From NCBI RefSeq assembly GCF_031082405.1, contig NZ_JAVHJU010000023.1:83632-147631 (forward strand): a stretch of 64,000 nucleotides of DNA, written 5' to 3'. Made by a program: the position numbers and the translations under genes. Positions 43,076 to 51,254 of this stretch are shown here, one piece after another. The first letter of the stretch is position 1. The number at the start of each line of letters is the position of its first letter. The notes beneath the pieces were generated by a model that saw only the letters and a program-made list of their open reading frames with translations, searched no databases and was not told the DNA's origin. The DNA is from Amycolatopsis sp. A133. GTDB taxonomy: Bacteria; Actinomycetota; Actinomycetes; Mycobacteriales; Pseudonocardiaceae.

Positions 43076-43864
43076 GTGGAACCGTTCACCGAACGGACCC
43101 CCCGGGTCGTTGCTGCGCGCAAGCTGACGCGGCGCGCGGAACGTGACAAGACCGGCCGGTTCCTGGCCGAAGGCGCCAACGCCGTCGAGGCCGCACTGGC
43201 GGACGGCACGGTGCACGGGCTGTTCGTCACCACGCGCGCGGCGGAGCAGCACGCGGACCTCCTCGACGCGGCCCGTGCGGCCGGTGTCCCGGTTTCGCCG
43301 ATCACCGACCGCGCCGCCGACGGGCTGTCGGAAACCGTGACGCCGCAAGGCATCGTGGCCGTCTGCGCGCTGCTGGACCGGCCCCTCGACGAGGCCGTCA
43401 CGCCGGCCGCCCGGCTCGTGGTGGTGCTGGTGGACGTCGCCGACCCCGGCAACGCGGGCACGGTGATCCGCGTCGCCGACGCCGCCGGTGCCGACGCGGT
43501 CGTCTTGGCGGGCGACACCGTCGACCCCCACAACGGCAAGTGCGTCCGCGCGGCCGCCGGCAGCCTGTTCCACCTGCCGATCGCGCGCGTCCGCGACGTC
43601 CCGGCCGCCTTGTCCGCCTGCTCGACGGCGGGCCTGCGGACGCTCGCCGCCCACGGCTACGCCGACACCGAACTCGATCGGGTGGACCTCGCCGCCCCGA
43701 CGGCCTGGGTGTTCGGCAACGAGGCCCACGGGCTGCCCGCCGACGTCCTCGACCGGACGGATCTCGCGGTCCGGATCCCGTTGTACGGCCGCGCCGAGAG
43801 CCTCAACCTCGCCACCGCGGCGGCCGTCTGCGTCTACACGAGCGCGATGGCGGCGCGGCGCTGA
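43076..43864 (+). CDS. SpoU/TrmH-family RNA 2'-O-methyltransferase
   Basis: A 262-residue methyltransferase of the SPOUT class. N-terminal L30e-like substrate-binding region (TGRFLAEGANAVEAALADG), then the knotted catalytic domain: LVDVADPGNAGTVIRVADAAGADAVVLAGDTVDPHNGKCVRAAAGSL is motif 1 and 2 context, VFGNEAHGLP motif 2 and RAESLNLATAAAVCVY motif 3. The gene's place after rplT and before pheS is conserved in actinobacteria. The exact rRNA site cannot be read from the sequence. GTG at 43076 is the first plausible start after rplT; the ribosome site is weak. Confidence 0.9.
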   Translation: MEPFTERTPRVVAARKLTRRAERDKTGRFLAEGANAVEAALADGTVHGLFVTTRAAEQHADLLDAARAAGVPVSPITDRAADGLSETVTPQGIVAVCALLDRPLDEAVTPAARLVVVLVDVADPGNAGTVIRVADAAGADAVVLAGDTVDPHNGKCVRAAAGSLFHLPIARVRDVPAALSACSTAGLRTLAAHGYADTELDRVDLAAPTAWVFGNEAHGLPADVLDRTDLAVRIPLYGRAESLNLATAAAVCVYTSAMAARR

Positions 43865-43991
43865 CCAGCCCCGCGCCGCTTGGGCCGGGACTTCGTGCCG
43901 CCCAGGCGCTCCAAGAGGTCGCGTCTTCCGGCGGGTTCGCGTCGGCCGGCTTCGCCGGGGCTTTCCGCGTGCGCCGACCGTGCGTCCGCAC

Positions 43992-44012
43992 GCCCCCGGG
44001 GCGACCGGGGGC
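43992..44012 (+). terminator. hairpin between spoU and pheS
   Basis: GCCCCCGG (43992-43999) pairs perfectly with CCGGGGGC (44005-44012), loop of five. A smaller CGTGC-GTCC-GCACG hairpin precedes it. It should end the infC-rplT-spoU transcript. A TAGACT box at 44030-44035 downstream could be the pheS promoter -10. The remaining bases of the 246-base gap show nothing else. Confidence 0.65.
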
Positions 44013-44110
44013 ACGCGGAGCCGATCCCATAGACTTTTCCCGCCTTTGACCTCTCGCGCGCCGTGTGCGGCGGAGCGCGAACGACCAGTCCCAACGGACG
44101 CCGAGGAGTT

Positions 44111-45172
44111 ATGTCCGGAGCCACGGAGAAGGAAGCACAGGGCGCGGTACTCGCCCCCGAGACGCTGCAGGAGGCCGTCAAGGCCGCCGAAGCGGCGTTC
44201 GCCGCCGCGACCGGGCTCGAAGGGCTGGCCGAGGTCAAACCGGCCCACCTCGGCGACCACGCGCCGCTGATGCTGGCCCGCCGCGAGATCGGCGCCCTGC
44301 CCAAGCAGGAGAAGGCCGAGGCGGGCAAGCGCGTCAACGAGGCCCGGCAGGCCGTCCAGGCGGCCTTCGACGCCCGCCGCGCCGAGCTGCAGGTGGAGCG
44401 CGACGAGCGCGTGCTGCGCGAAGAAGCCGTCGACGTCACGCTGCCGTGGGATCGCATCCCGCGCGGGGCCCGGCACCCGATCAGCACCATCTCCGAGCGC
44501 GTCGCGGACGCGTTCGTCGCGATGGGCTACGAGGTCGCCGAGGGCCCGGAGCTCGAAGCCGAGTGGTTCAACTTCGACGCGCTGAACTTCGGCAAGGACC
44601 ACCCGGCCCGGCAGCTGCAGGACACGTTCTACGTCGGCGAGGAGGACTCCGGCCTGGTGCTGCGCACGCACACCTCGCCCGTGCAGGCCCGCACACTGCT
44701 GCACCGCGACCTGCCGGTGTACGTCGTCTGCCCCGGCCGGACGTACCGCACCGACGAGCTCGACTCGACGCACACGCCGGTGTTCACCCAGGTCGAGGGC
44801 CTGGCCGTGGACAAGGGCATCACCATGGCCCACCTCAAGGGCACGCTGGACGCCTTCGCCCGCGCGATGTTCGGCGAGAACTCGAAGACGCGGCTGCGCC
44901 CGCACTTCTTCCCCTTCACCGAGCCGTCCGCCGAGGTGGACGTCTGGTTCGAGGAGAAGAAGGGCGGCCCCGGCTGGGTCGAGTGGGGCGGCTGCGGCAT
45001 GGTCAACCCGAACGTGCTGCGCGCCTGCGGCGTCGACCCCGAGGTGTACTCGGGCTTCGCCTTCGGCATGGGCATCGAGCGCACCCTGCAGTTCCGCAAC
45101 GGGATCCCGGACATGCGCGACATGGTGGAGGGCGACGTCCGCTTCACCCTTCCCTTCGGAACGGAGGCGTAG
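44111..45172 (+). CDS. pheS: phenylalanine-tRNA ligase alpha subunit
   Basis: A 353-residue catalytic subunit of the (alpha-beta)2 phenylalanyl-tRNA synthetase. N-terminal coiled coil residues 10-105. Class II motif 1 in GARHPISTISERVADAFVAMG, motif 2 in LRTHTSPVQARTL with PGRTYRTDELDSTHTP, motif 3 in GFAFGMGIERTLQFRNGI. FFPFTEPSAEVDV forms the Phe pocket. ATG at 44111 behind GAGGAG. Stop overlaps pheT start by one base. Confidence 0.97.
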   Translation: MSGATEKEAQGAVLAPETLQEAVKAAEAAFAAATGLEGLAEVKPAHLGDHAPLMLARREIGALPKQEKAEAGKRVNEARQAVQAAFDARRAELQVERDERVLREEAVDVTLPWDRIPRGARHPISTISERVADAFVAMGYEVAEGPELEAEWFNFDALNFGKDHPARQLQDTFYVGEEDSGLVLRTHTSPVQARTLLHRDLPVYVVCPGRTYRTDELDSTHTPVFTQVEGLAVDKGITMAHLKGTLDAFARAMFGENSKTRLRPHFFPFTEPSAEVDVWFEEKKGGPGWVEWGGCGMVNPNVLRACGVDPEVYSGFAFGMGIERTLQFRNGIPDMRDMVEGDVRFTLPFGTEA

Positions 45173-47742
45173 TGCGAGTCCCAGTCAGCTGGCTGACCGA
45201 ACACCTCGAGCTCGCTCAGGAGGTCACGCCGCAGGACCTGGCCGACGCGTTCGTCCGGATCGGCATCGAGGTCGACGACCTGCGCGAGCTCGGGCCGGTG
45301 ACCGGTCCGCTGGTCGTCGGCCGGGTGGCCGAGGTCGAGGAGCTCACCGAGTTCAAGAAGCCGGTGCGCTTCTGCCGCGTCGACGTCGGCGAGCCCGCCG
45401 ACGAAGCCGGGGACCTCGACGACGACGAACTCGACGACGAAGACGAGGACGACGAAGCCGGCGAGCTCGACGAGGGCCCGCACGGCATCAAGACCCGCGG
45501 CATCATCTGCGGCGCGCGCAACTTCGCCGAGGGCGACCTGGTCGTCGTCGCGCTGCCCGGCGCCGTGCTGCCCGGCGACTTCGCCATCGCCGCCCGCAAG
45601 ACCTACGGCCGGATCAGCGACGGCATGATCTGCTCGGCGCGCGAACTCGGCCTCGGCGACGACCACACCGGCATCCTCGTGCTGCCGCCGGGCACCGCGA
45701 GCCCGGGCGACGACGCCCAGGAACTGCTCGGCCTGAACGACTCGGTGATCGAGCTCGCCCCGACCCCGGACCGCGGCTACGCGCTGTCGATCCGCGGGCT
45801 CGCGCGCGAGCTGTCGAACGCGCTCGACGTGCCCTTCGGCGACCCGGCGCTGCTGGAGGTCCCGGCGGCCGAGGGCGACGCCTGGCCGGTCCGCGTCGAG
45901 GACCCGGAAGGCTGCCCGCGGTTCGTGCTGCGCCGGGTCACCGGCCTGGACTCGACCGCGCCGACCCCGTGGCGGATGCGGCGGCGGCTGATGCTGGCGG
46001 GCATCCGGTCGATTTCGCTGGCCGTCGACGTCACGAACTACGTGATGCTCGAGCTCGGGCACCCGCTGCACGCGTTCGCCACCAAGGCCATCCAGGGCGA
46101 CCTGGTGGTGCGGCGGGCGAAGCCGGGCGAGAAACTGACCACTTTGGACGACGTGGAGCGCACGCTCGACCCGGACGACGTGGTCATCGCCGACGACAGC
46201 GGCGTCATCTCGCTCGCCGGCACGATGGGCGGCGCGAGCACCGAGATCACGCCGGAGAGCACCGACGTGCTGCTCGAGGCGGCGCACTGGAACCCGGCCG
46301 CGATCAGCCGCACCGCGCGGCGGCACAAGCTGTTCTCCGAGGCCGCCAAGCGGTTCGAGCGGTTCACCGACCCGCAGCTGTGCGGCGCGGCCGTCGAGCT
46401 GGCCGCCCGGCTGCTGCGCCAGTACGGCGACGCGGCCATCCAGCCCGGCCGCACCGACGAGGGCACGGTCGAGCCGAACCCGGCGGTCGTCATGCCGATC
46501 AACCTGCCCGACAAGGTCGGGGGCGTGGACTACAAGCGCGGGGTGACCGTCCGACGGCTCACCCAGATCGGCTGCAAGGTCACGGTCAGCACGGGTGACG
46601 ACGGCACGGGCCTGGTCACGGCGATCCCGCCGAGCTGGCGCGGCGACCTGCGCCAGCCGGCCGACCTCGTCGAAGAGGTGCTGCGGCTGGAGGGCTACGA
46701 CAGCATCCCGTCGATCCTGCCCGCCGCCCCGGCCGGCCGCGGCCTGTCCGACGCCCAGCGGCGTGTGCGGGGAGTGGCCCGTGCGCTCGCCGAGGCGGGC
46801 TACGTCGAGGTGCGGCCGTTCCCGTTCGTCGGCGACTCGGTGTGGGACGCGTTCGGCCTGCCGGCCGACGACGTCCGCCGCAACACGGTTGTGGTCCGCA
46901 ACCCGCTGGAAGCCGACCGCAACCGCCTGGCGACGACGTTGCTGCCAGGCTTGCTGGACACGATGCAGCGCAACGTGTCCCGCGGGATGAAGGACGTCTC
47001 GCTGTACCACATCGGCCAGGTGGTGCTCCCGGCGCCGAACCCGCTGAAGGTTCCGGACCTCGGCGTCGACCGGCGCCCGTCGGACGAGGAACTGGCGCTG
47101 CTGGAGGCGGCGGTGCCGCAGCAGCCGCTGCACGTGGCCGTGGTCCTCGCCGGCAACCGGCGTCGCGCCGGCTGGTGGGGAGCAGGCGAGCAGGCGAACT
47201 GGGCCGACGCGGTCCAGGCCGCCCGCACGGTCGCGGAGGCGGCGGGCGTCGAGCTGACGGTGCAGGCGGCCGACCTCCCGCCGTGGCACCCGGGCCGCTG
47301 CGCCCAGCTCCGGGTCGGCGGCTGGCCGGTCGGCCACGCCGGTGAGCTGCACCCCAAGGTGGTCGAGGCCCTCGGCCTGCCGCCGCGGACGGTGGCGATG
47401 GAGCTGGACCTGGACGCCATCCCGCTCCCGGATTCCCGTCCGGCGCCGAGCGTCTCGGGCTACCCGCCGGTGCTCCTGGACGTGGCCCTGGTGGCGGCGG
47501 CGGACGTGCCGTCGGCCGACCTGGCCGAGGTCCTGCGCACGGGCGCCGGCGAGCTGCTGGAGGAAATCACGCTGTTCGACGTGTACGCGGGCGAGCAGGT
47601 GGGCGAGGGCAAGCGGTCGCTGGCGTACAAGCTGCGCTTCCGCGCCCCGGACCGCACCTTGACGGTCGACGAGGCCACCAAGGCCCGCGACGCAGCAGTG
47701 GCGGCCGCGGGCGAGCGCTTCAACGCAACACTGCGCGCCTGA
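45172..47742 (+). CDS. pheT: phenylalanine-tRNA ligase beta subunit
   Basis: An 856-residue beta subunit with tRNA-binding, B3/B4 editing, B5 and anticodon-binding domains. VPVSWLTEHLEL at the start, GIICGARNFAEGDLVVVALPGAVLPG in the EMAP-type domain, RSISLAVDVTNYVMLELGHPLHAF in the editing domain and LRFRAPDRTLTVDEA at the end. Odd: residues about 77-102 are an acidic insert with roughly 17 Asp/Glu in 26 positions, splitting the EMAP domain; most homologues have a short loop there. GTG start shares a base with the pheS stop. A strong terminator follows. Confidence 0.96.
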   Translation: MRVPVSWLTEHLELAQEVTPQDLADAFVRIGIEVDDLRELGPVTGPLVVGRVAEVEELTEFKKPVRFCRVDVGEPADEAGDLDDDELDDEDEDDEAGELDEGPHGIKTRGIICGARNFAEGDLVVVALPGAVLPGDFAIAARKTYGRISDGMICSARELGLGDDHTGILVLPPGTASPGDDAQELLGLNDSVIELAPTPDRGYALSIRGLARELSNALDVPFGDPALLEVPAAEGDAWPVRVEDPEGCPRFVLRRVTGLDSTAPTPWRMRRRLMLAGIRSISLAVDVTNYVMLELGHPLHAFATKAIQGDLVVRRAKPGEKLTTLDDVERTLDPDDVVIADDSGVISLAGTMGGASTEITPESTDVLLEAAHWNPAAISRTARRHKLFSEAAKRFERFTDPQLCGAAVELAARLLRQYGDAAIQPGRTDEGTVEPNPAVVMPINLPDKVGGVDYKRGVTVRRLTQIGCKVTVSTGDDGTGLVTAIPPSWRGDLRQPADLVEEVLRLEGYDSIPSILPAAPAGRGLSDAQRRVRGVARALAEAGYVEVRPFPFVGDSVWDAFGLPADDVRRNTVVVRNPLEADRNRLATTLLPGLLDTMQRNVSRGMKDVSLYHIGQVVLPAPNPLKVPDLGVDRRPSDEELALLEAAVPQQPLHVAVVLAGNRRRAGWWGAGEQANWADAVQAARTVAEAAGVELTVQAADLPPWHPGRCAQLRVGGWPVGHAGELHPKVVEALGLPPRTVAMELDLDAIPLPDSRPAPSVSGYPPVLLDVALVAAADVPSADLAEVLRTGAGELLEEITLFDVYAGEQVGEGKRSLAYKLRFRAPDRTLTVDEATKARDAAVAAAGERFNATLRA

Positions 47743-47757
47743 CAGGCATCGGGCGTT

Positions 47758-47786
47758 GGGGAGGGGCCGGCCACCGGCCCCTCCCC
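47758..47786 (+). terminator. terminator after pheT
   Basis: Perfect 13-bp stem GGGGAGGGGCCGG (47758-47770) and CCGGCCCCTCCCC (47774-47786), three-base loop, 16 bases after the pheT stop, followed by GCTTTGT. Confidence 0.9.
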
Positions 47787-47810
47787 GCTTTGTGCGGTGC
47801 CCGCACCCAA

Positions 47811-47902
47811 CCGACCGTCCAGGTACGCGAGCCGACTCTCCAGGCACGCGAGCCGACCCGACCCGACCCGCCAGGTACGCGGCCCGACTCTCCAGGCACA
47901 CC
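47811..47902. repeat. four degenerate 21-bp repeats after pheT
   Basis: Units at 47811-47831, 47832-47852, 47853-47882 (expanded by extra CCGAC copies) and 47883-47902 share the core CCGACTCTCCAGGTACGCG. The array lies between the pheT terminator and the stop of the convergent alkylation-repair gene. The sequence differs from the 21-bp array at 18.4 kb but has the same period. Confidence 0.75.
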
Positions 47903-47919
47903 CTGCCCGCAGCCGCACC

Positions 47920-48609
47920 TCAGCCGATGTGCTTGAGCGCCTCCCGCCTGGACAACCCGGACAACCCCGGGTGCTCGTCCACGAACCACCGCACCCAATC
48001 CGGGGCCGTCTTCGCGTAGTCCCGCAGGGCCCAGCCGATCCCCTTGCGCAGGAAGAACTCCGGCTCGCCGATCGCCGGCTCGATCGCGTCGGTGAGCAGG
48101 TCGGTGTCGGTGTCCTCCTTGGCACCCACCTGGCAGATGATCGCCGTGCGGCGGCGCCACAGGTCGGCGTTGTTCGCCCAGGCCCGCATGATCGGCGTGA
48201 GCTCGGCGCGGCCGGCCTGCAGGATCGGCCCGATCCGGCGGATGGCGAGCTCGTCCACGTGGTCCCACCACGCCCCCGTGACGATCATTTCCTCGTACAT
48301 CGGGACCAGCTCCGGGTCCTGCCACCCCCGGTAGGCCCGGTGCCCGGAAAGATCGATCGCCGCGTAGCGCTCCTCGCGGAATTCGGCAGTGCGCCACAAC
48401 TTCAGGACGGTCTCCGAAAATGTCACCCGATCGGGCAATATGTGCTCGGCCAGCAGCTGCTTCAGGAGGGCGCTGCGCTGGGGTTTTGCCACTCCGCGGA
48501 AGGGCATGGCCGACTTCATGTACGCCTGCATCGCCGGCGCCTTCACCGGGTCGGCCAGCTCCGCCAGCCCGGCGCGGATCGCCTTGACCAGCCGATCGTC
48601 CACGCTCAT
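47920..48609 (-). CDS. DNA alkylation repair protein, AlkD-like HEAT repeats
   Basis: A 229-residue all-helical protein of the AlkD family. HEAT-like repeats: VKAPAMQAYMKSAMPFRGVAKPQR, ERYAAIDLSGHRAYRG, WWDHVDELAIRRIGPIL, LWRRRTAIICQVG and FFLRKGIGWALRDYAKTAPDWVRWF. AlkD excises N3- and N7-alkylpurines without base flipping; the Trp-Asp-Asp-Arg groove residues of the family appear as WWDHVD and LWRRR with RKGIGWALRDY. Start ATG at 48609 behind AGGAGG. Single gene, convergent with pheT. Confidence 0.88.
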   Translation of the reverse strand: MSVDDRLVKAIRAGLAELADPVKAPAMQAYMKSAMPFRGVAKPQRSALLKQLLAEHILPDRVTFSETVLKLWRTAEFREERYAAIDLSGHRAYRGWQDPELVPMYEEMIVTGAWWDHVDELAIRRIGPILQAGRAELTPIMRAWANNADLWRRRTAIICQVGAKEDTDTDLLTDAIEPAIGEPEFFLRKGIGWALRDYAKTAPDWVRWFVDEHPGLSGLSRREALKHIG

Positions 48610-48802
48610 CGGTCCTCCTGTCGGCCTCCGGCGATCCGCAGGGTACTGCCGGCCACCGACGGTTCCGGTGCTCCGCGGGCGGCGCAGGTACCGACGAAAG
48701 GCGGATGGCGGAAGCCGCGTCGGTCAGCGAGATTGTCCAGGGTTGCCGGTAGTTTCGTCGAAATCTGGCGAACGCTGTCGAATGCGGACGAAAAGGATGA
48801 CT

Positions 48803-50386
48803 GTGAAAAGAATCGTTGCCGCCATTGCCGCCGCGGGGCTCGCGGCCGGGCTGATGGCCGCTGCGCCCGCCGCCTCGGCGGAACCCGGGGTGCAGTTCAC
48901 CCCCGCGCCGATCGCCTGGGGGCCCTGCGTGTCGGCCGGCCTCAAGGCCAACGGCGCCGAGTGTGGCTTCCTCGAGGTGCCCATGGACTACGCGAAGCCG
49001 GGCGGGGCGAAGGTCTCCGTCGCGGTCTCGCGGATCAAGCACAAGACCGCGCAGTCCCAGGGCATCATGCTGGTGAACCCGGGCGGCCCCGGCGGTTCCG
49101 GCCTCGGCCTCTCGGTGCTCGGCAAGTACGTGCCGAACCACGCCGGGGACAACTACGACTGGATCGGCTTCGACCCGCGGGGCGTCGGGTCCAGCAAGCC
49201 CGCGATCAGCTGCGACGGGAACTACTTCGGCTACAACCGGCCGGCCTACGTGCCGACCACGCCGCAGCTGGAGAAGACCTGGCTCGCCCGCTCGAAGGGG
49301 TACGCCGACGCGTGCCGCAAGAACGGTGAGATCCTCAACCACCTGAAGACGACCGACGTCGCGCAGGACATGGACAGCCTGCGCAAGGCGCTGGGCGAGA
49401 AGCAGATCAACTTCTACGGCTTCTCCTACGGCACCTACCTCGGCCAGGTGTACAGCACGCTGTACCCGAAGAAGGTCCGCCGGATGGTGCTGGACGGCAA
49501 CGTCGACCCGCGGAAGGTCTGGTACCAGGCCAACCTCGACCAGGACGTCGCGTTCGACAAGAACATCAAGATCTACTTCGACTGGCTCGCGAAGTACGAC
49601 GACGTCTACCACCTCGGCAAGACCGGCGACGCCGTCGAGAAGCTGTGGTACGACACGCAGCGCAAGCTCGCCAAGAACCCGGCGGGCGGCGTCATCGGCG
49701 GCGACGAGTGGACCGACATCTTCCTGCAGGCCGGCTACTACGTCTTCGGCTGGGTCGACATGGCCAACGCCTTCGACGGTTACGTGCACAAGGGTGACTG
49801 GCAGACGCTGAAGGACCTCTACGACAACTCGAACCCGCCGGGTGACGACAACGGGTACGCCGTGTACCTGGGCGTCCAGTGCACCGACGTGCAGTGGCCG
49901 ACCGACTGGAACCGGTGGCGGGCCGACAACTGGCTGACCTTCTTCAAGGCCCCGTTCGAGACCTGGGGCAACGCCTGGTTCAACGCGCCGTGCGTGTTCT
50001 GGCCGGCGAAGGCGGGCAAGCCGGTGGACATCGACGGCAGCAAGGTGGCCGGGGCGCTGCTGATCAGCGAAGAGCTCGACGCCGCCACGCCGTACGCCGG
50101 CAGCCTCGAGGTGCGCAAGCGGTTCCCGAAGTCGAGCCTGATCAGCGCGCCGGGCGGTACGACGCACGCCGGCTCGCTGTCCGGGGTGTCCTGTGTGGAC
50201 GACAAGATCGCCGACTACCTGGCCAACGGCACCCTGCCGAAGCGCCTGCCCGGCAACCACTCGGACGTCCAGTGCAGCCCGGTGCCGCCGCCGGTGCCCG
50301 ACGGCGCCGCGGCGCAGAAGTCGGACAACACCGCGAAGGCCGCCCAGGAGAAGCAGAGCACGCTGGCCCAGCTGCTGCACTTCTGA
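48803..50386 (+). CDS. secreted alpha/beta-hydrolase, tripeptidyl aminopeptidase-like
   Basis: A 527-residue exported serine hydrolase of the S33/SlpD-SlpE group of actinomycetes. Signal peptide residues 1-28 (APAASA-EPG). Oxyanion region VNPGGPGGSG near residue 92, nucleophile Ser208 in GFSYGTYLG, and His455 in GGTTHAGSLSG near the C-terminal TAP-like domain. Relatives cut tripeptides from protein N-termini in the medium. The C-terminal 35 residues are a Gln/Lys/Ala-rich tail. GTG at 48803 was chosen because AAGGA lies five bases upstream; ATG at 48797 or 48782 would add two or seven residues. Confidence 0.88.
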   Translation: MKRIVAAIAAAGLAAGLMAAAPAASAEPGVQFTPAPIAWGPCVSAGLKANGAECGFLEVPMDYAKPGGAKVSVAVSRIKHKTAQSQGIMLVNPGGPGGSGLGLSVLGKYVPNHAGDNYDWIGFDPRGVGSSKPAISCDGNYFGYNRPAYVPTTPQLEKTWLARSKGYADACRKNGEILNHLKTTDVAQDMDSLRKALGEKQINFYGFSYGTYLGQVYSTLYPKKVRRMVLDGNVDPRKVWYQANLDQDVAFDKNIKIYFDWLAKYDDVYHLGKTGDAVEKLWYDTQRKLAKNPAGGVIGGDEWTDIFLQAGYYVFGWVDMANAFDGYVHKGDWQTLKDLYDNSNPPGDDNGYAVYLGVQCTDVQWPTDWNRWRADNWLTFFKAPFETWGNAWFNAPCVFWPAKAGKPVDIDGSKVAGALLISEELDAATPYAGSLEVRKRFPKSSLISAPGGTTHAGSLSGVSCVDDKIADYLANGTLPKRLPGNHSDVQCSPVPPPVPDGAAAQKSDNTAKAAQEKQSTLAQLLHF

Positions 50387-50403
50387 GCGGAACCGCCGCA
50401 TCC

Positions 50404-50440
50404 CGCTGCCCCGGTCCGGTTCGCCCGGACCGGGGCAGCG
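50404..50440 (+). terminator. terminator after the aminopeptidase gene
   Basis: Perfect 16-bp stem CGCTGCCCCGGTCCGG (50404-50419) and CCGGACCGGGGCAGCG (50425-50440) with a TTCGC loop, followed by TCTTGTCC; it lies 18 bases past the stop. Confidence 0.9.
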
Positions 50441-50512
50441 TCTTGTCCACCGGTGTCCCATCGTCGCCTCCTCGTGACGGTTCGTGGTCACCGGGGACGT
50501 TAGGCGAGGGGT

Positions 50513-50567
50513 CCGACAATTTCGGAGCGGAGTGGGCCGTGAGCAGCGCGTGGCCGAAAATTGTCGG
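50513..50567. promoter_or_regulatory. separated inverted repeat upstream of the 50590 gene
   Basis: CCGACAATTTCGG (50513-50525) and CCGAAAATTGTCGG (50554-50567) are reverse complements apart from one base, with 28 bases between them. They are the only AT-containing islands in the gap and end 22 bases before the next start. Possible operator for a looping or double-dimer regulator. Confidence 0.5.
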
Positions 50568-50589
50568 GGGTGCGCGCTAGCTTCGTGGC

Positions 50590-51087
50590 ATGTCGATCAT
50601 CGAAGAGCGCCGGACCGAGATCCGGGCCGAAGACAACACCTACCAGATCGTGGTCGCGACCAGGACGGACGTCGACCGCGCCGAACCCACGCCCCGGGTG
50701 ATGATCACCCTGGAAGCCGGCGGACCCGGCGGCGAACCGGTGGCCGAGGGCAGCCTCGACCTGGACGTCGCGGTGGCGGCCAAGGTGGCCGAACTCGTCT
50801 CGGACGGATTGCTGTCCGCGACCGGCGCCGACCGCACACCGCGCCGAAGATCCGCGGGCCGTCCTGCCCAGCAGGGCCGCCCGTGGAACGAGGAGATGGA
50901 CGCGGAGCTGGAGAACCGGTGGATCTCGGGGGAGAGCGTCGCGCAAATCGCGGCGTACTTCGAGCGCACCCCCGGCGGCATCCGCGCCCGCCTGCCGCGT
51001 GTGGGCTGCGACCCGGAGAACCCGGGCTGCTACCTCCCGGTCCCGCCGAGCAGGCGCACGGACCCGGACGAAAGCGAGCCGGCCTGA
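50590..51087 (+). CDS. hypothetical protein with C-terminal HTH/Myb-like segment
   Basis: A 165-residue protein I do not recognise. Residues 1-75 predict beta strands (TEIRAEDNTYQIVVATRTD, PRVMITLEAGG). Residues 76-98 are Arg/Pro/Gln-rich and flexible. Residues 100-145, WNEEMDAELENRWISGESVAQIAAYFERTPGGIRARLPRVG in outline, look like a Myb/SANT-type or resolvase-type three-helix DNA-binding unit, similar to a short domain that ends some helicases. The C-terminus has a CysxxxxxxxxC pair (CDPENPGC). ATG at 50590; no ribosome site, and TAGCTT at 50578-50583 could be a -10 for a leaderless transcript. Confidence 0.65.
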   Translation: MSIIEERRTEIRAEDNTYQIVVATRTDVDRAEPTPRVMITLEAGGPGGEPVAEGSLDLDVAVAAKVAELVSDGLLSATGADRTPRRRSAGRPAQQGRPWNEEMDAELENRWISGESVAQIAAYFERTPGGIRARLPRVGCDPENPGCYLPVPPSRRTDPDESEPA

Positions 51088-51254
51088 GCGAGGGCGGCGG
51101 GCCGGTCCACTGTGGACCGGTCTGCCGCCGGACAGGGAGTGCGAGTCGATCGACCAGGGGATGGAACGTGGACAAGCCAGTGCGGACGTGTCGCAGGGCG
51201 CCGGTACGGGACAGAGAAGGAAGAGTCCGTGCCGCTGCGACCAGAGGTAGCCGG

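Noticed and set aside
44629..47901. Open frame of 1090 codons antisense to pheST
   Set aside because: Low-complexity complement of pheS/pheT with no recognisable domain.
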